Shown here piece after piece: positions 26,766 to 36,228 of a stretch of DNA of 64,000 nt. Source of the DNA: Streptomyces stelliscabiei (GTDB taxonomy: Bacteria > Actinomycetota > Actinomycetes > Streptomycetales > Streptomycetaceae); contig NZ_JADBGF010000001.1 in NCBI RefSeq assembly GCF_014873495.1, forward strand, positions 10,230,001-10,294,000. Direction: 5' to 3'. Every line of letters starts with the position of its first letter. Position 1 is the stretch's first letter. The position numbers were made by a program, and so were the translations under genes. The notes under the pieces are model-generated. The model had not been told where the DNA came from. It worked only from the letters and a program-made list of their open reading frames with translations, and did not search any database.

Positions 26766-27212
26766 ATGCCGAAGAAGCGCAAGAAGGACCGGAAGGCGCG
26801 CAAGCAGCGCGTACCAGGTCAGGCCGCGACGGTCGCTGAGGCCGACGAATCCCTCTATGACGAGGAGTACGACGAACTCGAGGCCGATGAAGACCGCGAC
26901 ATTTTCGGCTGGTTCACTCAGATCTACCCGACGCCCGCCGATGCGGTGCGCGCAGCGTGCTCGGGGGAGCAGGTGAAGTGGCACGGGCGAGTCGAGGGCG
27001 GCCTGATGCGGCACCGCGTACTTGGCGGCGAGAATCCGGTCGTTGAGCAGGTCGTCTTCATGGACGGTTTCCTCGCCTCGGCCTCCTGCTGCGGCTGGCT
27101 CCAGGCCGAGGACACCGCGCAGGCGGAGCGGGGAATCCTTACTACCCTCGCTGAATTGCACGAAAGCTGCCGGCCGGTTCTTGAAGCGGAGATCCGTACG
27201 TCCCGTGCCTGA
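26766..27212 (+). CDS. Hypothetical protein (148 aa)
   Basis: ATG at 26766 after GGAGCGGAGG. The N-terminus is strongly basic (MPKKRKKDRKARKQR), followed by an acidic stretch (ESLYDEEYDELEADEDRD) and a mixed C-terminal domain (FGWFTQIYPTPADAVRAACS, MDGFLASASCCGWLQAED). Coding composition and the ribosome binding site are good. No motif or family is recognised. It is followed by a Uma2-type gene after about 190 bases. Confidence 0.6.
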   Translation: MPKKRKKDRKARKQRVPGQAATVAEADESLYDEEYDELEADEDRDIFGWFTQIYPTPADAVRAACSGEQVKWHGRVEGGLMRHRVLGGENPVVEQVVFMDGFLASASCCGWLQAEDTAQAERGILTTLAELHESCRPVLEAEIRTSRA

Positions 27213-27398
27213 CTACCGAGCGCCACAGCTGCGCCCCTTTTCCGAGGAACCAGGTGACGACCCGCTGGCGTTCCCCAGGTTCGGCCACGACGGGGAGAGG
27301 AGTGACGGGGAGCAGCGTGCCAATCGGACGCCAGACAGTACGCTGAGTCCAGCGGGATCGGGCCCGCAGCACAGTGTCCAGTGTTCGGGAGGTGCTTC

Positions 27399-27965
27399 AT
27401 GACGGCCGAGATGATGACGCCGGCGTGGATGCATGAGCAGATCACGGCGGAGGAGTACGAGTCCTGGTCCGAGGAACAGTGCGCCGGAATCGAGATCGTG
27501 GACGGGATGGTCGTTGTGAGTCCGAGTGCGTCCAAGCGGCACAACCGTCTGGCCCGGATTCTGGCGAACGCCCTGGATGGCGCTGCGGGCCCGGAGTGGA
27601 ACGCCGACACGGACTTCGACGTCCGGCTCCAGGACGTCCCACTTACCAATCGCCGTCCGGACGTCGTCGTGTACCGCGCAGAAACGATCGACATCACACC
27701 CACCCGCCCTGAGCACGTGCTGCTGGTCGCGGAAGTGGTGTCGCCAGGCTCGGAGACCACCGACCGGATCGTGAAGGTCGACCAGTATGCCAAGGCAGGC
27801 ATCGGCTTCTACTGGCGGATCGAGCAGGCCGCGACAGGCGTTCCTCTCGTGTACACCTACGTTCTCGACCCCGCGACGAGAACTTACCGGGACGGAGACG
27901 TCTTCATCGGCATCCTCAAAGCGTCGGCCCCCTTCCTGGTGGAGATCGACCTCGGCCAGATCTGA
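27399..27965 (+). CDS. Uma2-family PD-(D/E)XK nuclease-fold protein
   Basis: 188 residues from ATG 27399, with CGGGAGGTG ahead. The Uma2 (DUF820) fold is visible: ITAEEYESWSEEQCAGIEIV then DGMVVVSPS, the motif RRPDVVVYR carrying the catalytic Asp, and LVAEVVSPGSETTDRIVKVD with the Glu and Lys. The end YRDGDVFIGILKASAPFLVE is usual. These proteins are widespread in actinobacteria, their biological role is unsettled, and their nuclease fold is the only firm inference. A strong hairpin follows the stop. Confidence 0.85.
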   Translation: MTAEMMTPAWMHEQITAEEYESWSEEQCAGIEIVDGMVVVSPSASKRHNRLARILANALDGAAGPEWNADTDFDVRLQDVPLTNRRPDVVVYRAETIDITPTRPEHVLLVAEVVSPGSETTDRIVKVDQYAKAGIGFYWRIEQAATGVPLVYTYVLDPATRTYRDGDVFIGILKASAPFLVEIDLGQI

Positions 27966-27966
27966 C

Positions 27967-27988
27967 CCCCATGCTGCTCAGCATGGGG
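27967..27988 (+). terminator. Terminator hairpin after the Uma2 gene
   Basis: CCCCATGCTG and CAGCATGGGG form a perfect 10-bp stem with a two-base loop (CT), starting one base after the stop codon. T-rich sequence follows loosely (GGCTTTGTG). Confidence 0.75.
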
Positions 27989-28314
27989 TGGCTTTGTGTA
28001 GTCCCAGGAGACTCCCTGTTCCTGCTCCGGCTCCAGCCGTGCGGCGACTACCGCCACCCTGTTCTGCACGAAGCTGGTCAGCAGACGGAGCCCGGTGAAT
28101 ACGGGTCTTCGAAGTTGAGCGGTGCGGTGGCTCGGTCTACGGATGGGACGTCACAGTAGGTGTTGGGCCGGGGGGCTTGGCCCTGGATGCAAGATGCCCG
28201 GGCCCTGCGTGATCATTTATGTTCTCTCCGCAGAACGATCACGCAGGAGTCATAAGCTTGCTTTATCGACGGGCCCACCGGCCTTCTGCCTCAAGGCGGC
28301 GGTGAGGAGAACTG
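27989..28314. other. Intergenic region between convergent genes
   Basis: Lies between the 3' ends of the Uma2 gene and the minus-strand TetR gene. No convincing coding frame. CGATCACGCAGG near 28237 and its inverted form CCTGCGTGATCAT near 28203 make a loose inverted repeat that may help end transcription. Confidence 0.4.
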
Positions 28315-28965
28315 TCAGGGTTCCCCGGCATGTGTTTCGTCGGCAAGAAGGCCCAGCAGGATGATGTCGAGCGCCCCGGCGATGCGCTCGTGCAGGTCGA
28401 AGGGGGCCGGTTCCTCGCGGATCCAGCGCAGGATCGTTGAGAAGTAGCAGGCGGCCAGCAGTTGGCCGGCCTGATCGCGGTCGACGCCGGCCCTGATCTC
28501 CCCGCGTTGCCGCCCTTGCTCGACGATCCTGGCGAGTTCGTTTTCCAGAGACCGATCCTGCAGAAGGCTGCCGTACCGCGCGGAGGCGTCCATCAGGACG
28601 GTGGTCTCGGCGCGGGAGGCGACGTTGAGGTCGGCCATCGCCTTCAGGTAACGGCGCAGCCGGTCGCCGACCGGCAGGTCCTCGGCGTGCTGGGAGCCGA
28701 GGATCTCGTTGACGCGGGCGCGGCGGCGGACTCCCCATTCTTCAAGGAACCCGACCTTCTGTGAGAAGTGGTTGAAGACGGTGGCCCGGGCGACGTCGGC
28801 GGTTTCGGCGATCTGGTCCATGGTCGTCGCCTCGTACCCCTGGGTGACGAACAGGTGCAGCGCCGCGGCGTAGAGCTGGTCGCGCGCCTGCTGTCGCTTG
28901 CGTTCCCGCCGTCCGGCGGGCGGCGCTGCGGGCACGACTTCGACTCCGGCCTCCGGGATCTTCAT
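28315..28965 (-). CDS. TetR-family transcriptional regulator
   Basis: 216 residues from ATG 28965, preceded by GGAGG. The HTH is ARDQLYAAALHLFVTQGYEA then TTMDQIAETADVARATVFNH FSQK, with the canonical TT..IA..A.V...T.F.HF pattern. The ligand-binding C-terminal domain is full length. It is divergent from the metallo-hydrolase gene at 29103, and the operator-like palindrome at 29035-29056 sits in the shared gap. It probably represses the catabolic operon until an inducer binds. Confidence 0.9.
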   Translation of the reverse strand: MKIPEAGVEVVPAAPPAGRRERKRQQARDQLYAAALHLFVTQGYEATTMDQIAETADVARATVFNHFSQKVGFLEEWGVRRRARVNEILGSQHAEDLPVGDRLRRYLKAMADLNVASRAETTVLMDASARYGSLLQDRSLENELARIVEQGRQRGEIRAGVDRDQAGQLLAACYFSTILRWIREEPAPFDLHERIAGALDIILLGLLADETHAGEP

Positions 28966-28987
28966 GGCCTCCAGTACAGCACATGGC

Positions 28988-29026
28988 TGCACGGGTATTG
29001 ACGCCACCACACGACCTTCTTAGATT
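28988..29026 (+). promoter_or_regulatory. Promoter of the metallo-hydrolase operon
   Basis: TTGACG at 28998-29003 and TAGATT at 29021-29026 are separated by 17 bases, a near-consensus promoter reading towards the 29103 gene. The -35 lies in TGCACGGGTATTGAC (28988-29002), a 15-base string repeated exactly at the fructan-locus promoter (36104-36118). Confidence 0.6.
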
Positions 29027-29034
29027 GTCACCCA

Positions 29035-29056
29035 TTGATGGACCTCAGTCCAATAA
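29035..29056 (+). promoter_or_regulatory. Candidate TetR operator
   Basis: TTGATGGAC-CTCA-GTCCAATAA is an inverted repeat, with the inner TGGAC/GTCCA arms perfect. It lies directly downstream of the promoter at 28998-29026 and 47 bases before the GTG start, a standard roadblock position for the divergent TetR regulator. Confidence 0.6.
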
Positions 29057-29102
29057 TGTACCTAGGTCTCGCTATCTGATGCGGGGCGAAACAGGAGGCA
29101 AC

Positions 29103-30041
29103 GTGGCTTCCGTGGCATCCCGAACAGGCTGTGTCGAGCTCGGACACGGCTGTTACGCCTGGATCGCGGACACTGTCGGATGGGGCATGAGCAACGCCGG
29201 GCTGATCACCGGCGGGGGCGAGTCACTGCTCGTCGACACCCTCTACGACCTGCGGCTGACCAAGAACATGCTCGACGCGCTGACGCCACTGACCGCCACC
29301 GCGCCGATCGCCACCGTGGTCAACACCCACGGCAACGGCGACCACTGGTTCGGCAACCAGCTCGTGGTCCACGCCGAGATCATCGCGGCCCGCGGGTCCG
29401 TGGCCGACATGCGTCAGGTGGGTCCGGCCGAGATGCTGGCACTGACCGGCATGGACAGCCCCGCCGGACACTTCGCGCGACGGATCTTCGGCCGCTTCGA
29501 CTACACCGGCATCGAACCCGCCCTCCCGAACCGGATCTTCGACGGCGAGACAGTCCTGGACATCGGCGGCACCGAGGTCCGCCTCATCGACGTGGGACCC
29601 GCGCACAGCGCCAGCGACACGATCGTGCACGTGCCGCAGGCCCGGACCGTCTACACCGGCGACATCGTCTTCGCCGGAGCAGCGCCGATCGTCTGGCACG
29701 GCCCCTTCGCCCACTGGCTCGCTGCCTGCGACCTGCTGCTGGGCCTCGACGCGGACACCGTCGTGCCCGGCCACGGCCCCGTCACCACCAAACAGGCGGT
29801 CCGTGAGATCCGCGACTACCTGGAATACGTCCATGAGCAGGCCACCGCCCGGTTCACCGCCGGTATGCCGGTCATGGACGCGGCCTGCGACATCCGCCTC
29901 GGCCGCTTCGCGGACCTGCACGAGAGTGAACGCCTGGCCGTCAACGTGCACACCGTCTACCGGGAGCTCGACCCCAGCCTGCCCCCGCTCGACGGCCCCG
30001 GGCTGTTCGGCTGCATGGCCGAACTCTGCCCCCGCCTCTGA
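29103..30041 (+). CDS. MBL-fold metallo-hydrolase
   Basis: 312 residues from GTG 29103, chosen for the CAGGAGG eight bases upstream. Metal ligands are present: NTHGNGDHWFGN (the HxHxDH-type motif as H-G-N-G-D-H, with the second His replaced by Asn), GPAHSASD, TGDIVF and PGHGPV. It is cytosolic, with no signal peptide. It heads a run of five same-strand genes with an MFS transporter, an FAH-family hydrolase and a CoA-transferase. Substrate unknown. A lactone or thioester intermediate of that pathway is plausible. Confidence 0.85.
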   Translation: MASVASRTGCVELGHGCYAWIADTVGWGMSNAGLITGGGESLLVDTLYDLRLTKNMLDALTPLTATAPIATVVNTHGNGDHWFGNQLVVHAEIIAARGSVADMRQVGPAEMLALTGMDSPAGHFARRIFGRFDYTGIEPALPNRIFDGETVLDIGGTEVRLIDVGPAHSASDTIVHVPQARTVYTGDIVFAGAAPIVWHGPFAHWLAACDLLLGLDADTVVPGHGPVTTKQAVREIRDYLEYVHEQATARFTAGMPVMDAACDIRLGRFADLHESERLAVNVHTVYRELDPSLPPLDGPGLFGCMAELCPRL

Positions 30042-30143
30042 CGACGCCCCACCCTCCGCCGACCGGCGCACCGCCCCTTCCGGTGCGTACTCCTCGCCGT
30101 CCCCTCGGGCCATACGTCCCGCCAAACCCTGCAAGGAGGAGAC

Positions 30144-31745
30144 ATGGTCTCCGCCCCCTCCTACGACCCATCCGCCGCCCCGTCGCCAGATGCCACACCG
30201 GCCCCTACGGCACGCCACACCCGCACGATCATCGCCGGCTGTCTGGCCGTCTGCCTGGCCCAGATCGGACTGGTCCTGCCCGCCGCGATCAACGGCGTCA
30301 TGCAGCGCACCCTCCACGCGTCCGGCGGAGAACTGACCTGGATCAGTGACGCCTTCCTGGTGCCCGCCGCCGTCCTCGCGCTGACCTTCGGCGTCGTGGG
30401 CGACCTGTACGGCCGCAAGACACTGGTGGTGGGCGCGGCACTGGTGTCCGCCGTCGGCTACCTGGTGTCCGCCACCTCGGACTCGGCAGCCCAGCTGATC
30501 ACCGGTCAGGCGATCTCCGGCATCGGAGCCGCCGCGCTCTTCCCCGCCTCCCTGTCCATGATCACCGCGGTCACGACCACCCCGGCCGCACGGGCCAAGG
30601 GGCTGGCCTCCTGGACCACGGCCCTGTCGCTCGGCGCCTTCCTCGCCCCCCTGATGTCCGGCGGGATCGTCGAACACGCTTCCTTCCAGTGGGCGTTCGG
30701 CGTGACCGGCGTGCTCGCCGTGATCACCGCGTTGGGTGCCTGGCTGCTGGCCACAGAGTCCAGTGCCCCCGAGGGCCGCTCGCTCGACTGGCCGGGCCAG
30801 ATCGCCATTGCCGTGGCCATGCTCGCCCTCCTGTACGGCATCATCCAGGGCCCCTCCGGCGGCTGGAGCTCGACACCCGTCGTCGCGTCCTTCGTCGCCT
30901 TCGCCGTGTTCATCGTCGCGTTCGTGCTGGTGGAGAGCCGCAGCGCGGCCCCGATGCTGCGCCTGGAGCTGTTCCGCATCCCGGCCTTCGCCGCGTCGGC
31001 CGCGATGGCGGTGATCGGCATGTTCGGCTTCCTCGGCGGCGCGTACGACCTGAGCATCCGCCTCGGCGTCATCCAGCACCAGAGCCCCTTCCAGGCCGCA
31101 GTGCCCTTCCTGATCATCCAGGGCGTCACCCCGCTCATCTGGCCGCTGCTGGTCCGCCTGCTGCACCGCGTCGGCCCCGGCCCCATGCTCGTCACCGGGT
31201 TCGTCTCACTGGCTGGAGCCCAACTGTGGCTGCGGGCGGTGCCGGTCCACGAAAGCGGCCTGATCCCCCTGCTCGGGCCGCTGGTGCTCAACGGTGTCGG
31301 CTTCGGTCTGGTCGTCGCCGCCCTCACCGCCGCGGCCGTGAACGTCGTACCGCCCAAGCTGACCGGCATGGCGGGCGCCACCACCAGCCTGGTCCGCGAC
31401 CTCGGCCAGACCCTCGGCCCCGCCATCGTCGGCGCCGTCGCCCTCGGCATGGCCGCACGTCAAATCACCGGCAGCCTTGCCGACGCGGGCCTGACCCCCA
31501 AGGAGCACGGCATCGCCTCCACCGTCCTGCACGAGGGCGGCCCGCTCGCGCTGCACACCGCCGACCTCGGCCCCCTCAGCGCCAAGCTCGCTCCGTACAC
31601 CACGGAGGCACTTGCCCGCGGCTACAACAACGGACTGATCCTCACCGCCGTCGCCTGTCTGGCCGCCGCCGTGATCGCCGCCGTCTTCGTCGGCTTCCGG
31701 CCCAGCGGCACGCGGCCGGCCGAGGCGGAAGGGAGCGCGGCATGA
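30144..31745 (+). CDS. MFS transporter, DHA2-type (14 helices)
   Basis: 533 residues with GCAAGGAGGAG before the ATG at 30144. Motif A is seen as GVVGDLYGRKTLVVG and motif C-like Gly/Pro-rich helices follow. The number and spacing of hydrophobic segments fit a 14-helix drug/H+ antiporter-type permease. It is cotranscribed with the following FAH-like gene (ATGA overlap), so it more likely moves the substrate or an intermediate of this pathway than an antibiotic, although either is possible. Confidence 0.85.
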   Translation: MVSAPSYDPSAAPSPDATPAPTARHTRTIIAGCLAVCLAQIGLVLPAAINGVMQRTLHASGGELTWISDAFLVPAAVLALTFGVVGDLYGRKTLVVGAALVSAVGYLVSATSDSAAQLITGQAISGIGAAALFPASLSMITAVTTTPAARAKGLASWTTALSLGAFLAPLMSGGIVEHASFQWAFGVTGVLAVITALGAWLLATESSAPEGRSLDWPGQIAIAVAMLALLYGIIQGPSGGWSSTPVVASFVAFAVFIVAFVLVESRSAAPMLRLELFRIPAFAASAAMAVIGMFGFLGGAYDLSIRLGVIQHQSPFQAAVPFLIIQGVTPLIWPLLVRLLHRVGPGPMLVTGFVSLAGAQLWLRAVPVHESGLIPLLGPLVLNGVGFGLVVAALTAAAVNVVPPKLTGMAGATTSLVRDLGQTLGPAIVGAVALGMAARQITGSLADAGLTPKEHGIASTVLHEGGPLALHTADLGPLSAKLAPYTTEALARGYNNGLILTAVACLAAAVIAAVFVGFRPSGTRPAEAEGSAA

Positions 31746-32686
31746 GGTTCGCGACCTTCGTCCACGACGGGAAACGGCAGCCGGGGACCGTCGCCGGCAA
31801 CCAGGTCCACCCGTTCGAACACCCCGTCGAACTATTGGATCTGGTCATGGAGGGCGAGCAGTCCCTGCGCGGGGCGGGCGAACGCGCCCTCACCGGCTCC
31901 CTGCCGCTGCCCCTGGCCGACGTACGGCTGCTGCCACCGCTGCGACCGCCGACCGTCCGCGACTACATGACCTTCGAGAGCCATGTCGCGGGCATCGCCC
32001 AGGGATACGGCGACACCGTCCCCGACGAGTGGTACGAAGCCCCCGCGTTCTACTTCACCAACCCGTACTCGATGATCGGCGCCCACGACGACGTGCCGGT
32101 ACCGCCGGGTTGCGTACGATTCGACTTCGAACTCGAAGTGGCCGCCGTCATCGGCAAGCCCGGCCGGGACCTGACCCCCGAGCAGGCACGCGGGCACATC
32201 CTCGGCTACACGATCCTCAACGACTGGTCCGCCCGCGACCTGCAAGGCCGCGAGATGAAGGTCAAACTCGGCCCGGCCAAGGGCAAGGACACCGCCACCA
32301 CCCTCGGCCCCTGGCTCGTCACCGCCGACGAACTCGAACCCCACCGCAACCCGGAAGGCTTCCTCGACCTCGCCCTGACCGTCCAGGTCAACGGCGAGAC
32401 CGTCGGCCAGGACCGACTGGCCAACATGGCCTGGACATTCGAGGAGATGGCGGCGTACGCCTCCCGCGGCACCTGGATCCGCCCCGGCGACGTCCTGGGC
32501 TCCGGAACCTGCGGCAACGGCGGCTGCCTGGCCGAACCCTGGGGCCGCAACGGAACCTTCGAACCCCCGCCGCTGGCCCCCGGCGACATCGTCACCATGA
32601 CCGTCGAGGGCATCGGCACCATCAGCAACACCGTCGTTGAGGGCGTCGCCCCGGTGCCTCTGCCACCTGCCCGCCGCAGCCGATGA
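31742..32686 (+). CDS. Fumarylacetoacetate hydrolase (FAH) family protein
   Basis: 314 residues from an ATG overlapping the MFS stop. N-terminal domain MRFATFVHDGKRQPGTVAGN, then the FAH core with metal ligands in RFDFELEVAAVIGKPGRDL (the two Glu) and ILNDWSARDLQ (Asp). LGSGTCGNGGCLAEPWG is the usual cap. Closest in style to FAH-domain enzymes of 2-keto acid or homogentisate-like routes. Cleavage of a 1,3-diketone would release acetoacetate or a beta-keto acid, which the CoA-transferase encoded next could activate. Confidence 0.85.
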   Translation: MRFATFVHDGKRQPGTVAGNQVHPFEHPVELLDLVMEGEQSLRGAGERALTGSLPLPLADVRLLPPLRPPTVRDYMTFESHVAGIAQGYGDTVPDEWYEAPAFYFTNPYSMIGAHDDVPVPPGCVRFDFELEVAAVIGKPGRDLTPEQARGHILGYTILNDWSARDLQGREMKVKLGPAKGKDTATTLGPWLVTADELEPHRNPEGFLDLALTVQVNGETVGQDRLANMAWTFEEMAAYASRGTWIRPGDVLGSGTCGNGGCLAEPWGRNGTFEPPPLAPGDIVTMTVEGIGTISNTVVEGVAPVPLPPARRSR

Positions 32687-32751
32687 CCACCGTGCGCTGA
32701 GCTCTGGCACCACCCCGGTGCCGGACACCCCGTCCGGCACCGGAGAAAGGC

Positions 32752-33524
32752 ATGAACAACGTGGACAAAGTCATGGCCTCGGCCGCCGACGCGGTCGTCG
32801 ACATACCGGAAGAGGCGTCGCTGGCGGTGGGCGGCTTCGGGCTGTGCGGCATACCCACCGTGCTCATCGGCGCTCTGCACGCCCAGGGCGCCGGCGGCCT
32901 GAGCGTGGTCTCCAACAACTGCGGCGTGGACGGCCAGGGCCTCGGCATCCTGCTGGCGGCCGGCCGCATCGTCCGAGTGACCGGCTCCTACGTCGGCGAG
33001 AACAAGGAGTTCGCCCGCCAGTACCTCGCCGGTGAACTGGAAGTGGAACTCACCCCGCAGGGCACCCTCGCCGAACGGCTGCGCGCCGGCGGCACCGGCA
33101 TCCCCGCCTTCTACACCCCGGCCGGGGTCGGCACCCAGGTCGCCGACGGCGGACTGCCCTGGCGCTACGGCCCCGACGGCAGCGTCTCCGTCGCCTCCCC
33201 GCCCAAGGAGACACGGGAGTTCCGCGGCCGGACGTACGTCCTGGAGGAGGCCATCACCGCCGACTTTGCCCTCGTACGGGCCGCCCGCGGTGACCGCCAC
33301 GGTAACCTCGTCCTCCACCACAGCGCCTCCAACTTCAACCCCCTCGCGGCCATGGCCGAACGGACCACCATCGCCGAGGTCGAGGAGCTCGTCGAACCCG
33401 GCGCCATCGACCCCGACGCCGTCCACCTGCCCGGCATCTACGTCGACCGGATCGTGGGCCCGTCCCCGCCGACGACAAAGGCATCGAGAAGCGCACCGTG
33501 CGCGAGCGTGAGGAGCGGTACTGA
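32752..33524 (+). CDS. 3-oxoacid CoA-transferase subunit A (C-terminal frameshift)
   Basis: ATG 32752. GGFGLCGIPTVLIGALHAQG and SVVSNNCGVDGQGLGILL are subunit A landmarks, as are TYVLEEAITADFALVRA and NFNPLAAMA. The frame reads YVDRIVGPSPPTTKA, but near 33455-33470 a one-base change of frame gives PADDKGIEKRTVRERE and a stop at 33524 overlapping subunit B (ATGA), which is the expected ending. Either a real frameshift or an assembly error. As read, translation continues 300 bases into subunit B in the wrong frame. The catalytic Glu lies in subunit B. Confidence 0.85.
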
Positions 33525-34174
33525 TGGCCTGGACCCGCGACGAAATGGCGGCCCGCGCCGCACGCGAACTGCCCGACGGCTCCTACGTCAACCTGGGCAT
33601 CGGACTGCCCACCCTCATCCCGGGCCACCTCCCGCCCGACGTCCACGTGGTGCTGCACTCGGAGAACGGCATCCTGGGCACCGGCCCCTATCCGGCGGAG
33701 GACGAGGTCGACCCCGACCTGATCAACGCGGGCAAGGAGACCGTCACCGTCCGGCCCGGCGCCTCCTTCTTCGACTCGGCGCTATCCTTCGGGATGATCC
33801 GCGGCGGCCGCATCGATGTGGCCGTGCTGGGCGGCATGCAGGTTTCCGCGGCCGGTGACCTCGCCAACTGGACCGTACCCGGCAAGACGATCAAGGGTAT
33901 GGGCGGTGCCATGGACCTGGTGCAGGGCGCCCGCAAGGTCATCGTCCTCATGGAGCACACCGCCAAGGACGGCTCCCCGAAGATCGTCGACGAGTGCACC
34001 CTCCCGCTGACCGGGCGCGCCTGCGTCCACCGCGTCATCACCGACCTCGCCGTCCTCGACATCACGGCCGACGGCCTGTCCCTGGTAGAACTCGCCCCTG
34101 AAGTGTCCCTCTCGGACGTTCGCGAGCGCACCGAACCGGAGGTGGGAATGGCACTCTCCGTCCCCCACGGCTGA
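33524..34174 (+). CDS. 3-oxoacid CoA-transferase subunit B
   Basis: 216 residues. YVNLGIGLPTLIPGHLP and the active-site SENGILGTGP (Glu forms the CoA thioester) are clear, followed by GGRIDVAVLGGMQVSAAGDL and GGAMDLVQGARKV. It pairs with subunit A to move CoA from succinyl-CoA to acetoacetate or a similar beta-keto acid, feeding acetyl-CoA. It closes the cluster begun by the MBL-fold gene and is intact. Confidence 0.92.
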   Translation: MAWTRDEMAARAARELPDGSYVNLGIGLPTLIPGHLPPDVHVVLHSENGILGTGPYPAEDEVDPDLINAGKETVTVRPGASFFDSALSFGMIRGGRIDVAVLGGMQVSAAGDLANWTVPGKTIKGMGGAMDLVQGARKVIVLMEHTAKDGSPKIVDECTLPLTGRACVHRVITDLAVLDITADGLSLVELAPEVSLSDVRERTEPEVGMALSVPHG

Positions 34175-34365
34175 CTCCGCCACCAGGAAGAACCTCCGAA
34201 TGTGTCCTGTCCTCACCCGACCCCTTCAGCAGGCAGCGGCTCACCGGGGCCGACTGGCGCCGCTTCCTCCATATACCGGAGGGACCGCGGCCGTCGGCGG
34301 ACTGATGTGTACTGGGACCACGAAGGCCCTCCCGGATCGGCAGGATTGATCACGACATCACACAG

Positions 34366-34826
34366 GCCCTAGTGAGATCGTCGCCGCCAGCGGACTGTCC
34401 ACCGGGGCGGTCTACAGCTACTTCCCCAGCAAGAACAACCTGGTGGCGGCCGTCTGCGAGAACGCCGTGGACAACCTCATCGACCTCGCCAGCATCCGCG
34501 ACGCGGCCGAACTGCTCGACCGGGTCCGCGCCCGCCACGGCGACCACGCCCGGCTGATGGCGCAGGTCTGGGCCGAAGCCGCCGTCTCTCCCGACCTCGC
34601 CGCCCAGATCCGGGCGCAACTGGCCAAGGACCAGGAGAAGGTCGCCGGGCTCATCCGCCAGGACCGCTACGCCCGAGGCCTGCCCGACTCGCCGGACTGC
34701 TCCGGCGTGGCCGGCGCACTGCTCGCCATGCTCACGGGATATTCGCAGCGCCTGGCCATCGGCCAGGACTTCGACACCCCCGCCTTCCGACAGACCCTCC
34801 AAACCCTCCTCGGCGACGCGACCTGA
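34366..34826 (+). pseudogene. 5'-truncated TetR-family regulator
   Basis: The frame opens in the middle of the HTH (SEIVAASGLSTGAVYSYFPS KNNLV) and continues with a normal C-terminal domain to a stop at 34826 (TLLGDAT). The first 30 residues or so and a start codon are missing. The junction with the upstream noncoding sequence is near 34366. A second regulator once attached to the CoA-transferase cluster seems to have been cut. Confidence 0.75.
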
Positions 34827-34990
34827 AAGAACAGATCCACGCAGACAGAGCCGCCTCGCGTCGAAACGTCTTTCGGCAGCGGCACACGGCAGGCGGCCCA
34901 CCGCCGACGACGCCGGGCCAAACCCCAGCATGCGCTTTGAATTCGACGCCCGTTGCCGCAGTCCTGTCTGTGGGAACGGGTATGCCACGT

Positions 34991-36031
<1,041 letters not shown>

Positions 36032-36103
36032 GGTGACTGTCTGACTCTCCCAGGAAGAACGCAGGTCGCGAAGGGCACCGGGACGGTGGCCTGATGCAGC
36101 CCT

Positions 36104-36171
36104 TGCACGGGTATTGACATGCCGCTCAAGGCGGACGTAACTTCCCTGCCACAAGGAAGTAACGCGCGTTA
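36104..36171 (+). promoter_or_regulatory. Promoter and operators of the LacI gene and fructan operon
   Basis: TTGACA at 36114-36119 and GTAACT at 36137-36142 are 17 bases apart. Inverted arms ACTTCC (36140) and GGAAGT (36155) lie over and after the -10. The perfect 12-bp palindrome TAACGCGCGTTA (36160-36171) is a typical LacI-family operator core with central CG, just downstream. The -35 is within the 15-base string shared with the promoter at 28988. Confidence 0.65.
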
Positions 36172-36228
36172 TTAAAGCGCGTAACCGGAGACGGTGTCTC
36201 GCCTCCGGCCGGCCGAAAGGGACTGGAA

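Noticed and set aside
29223..31166. 647-codon minus-strand frame
   Set aside because: Spans the MBL and MFS genes in antisense and is rich in Gly, Asp, His and Gln without any motif.
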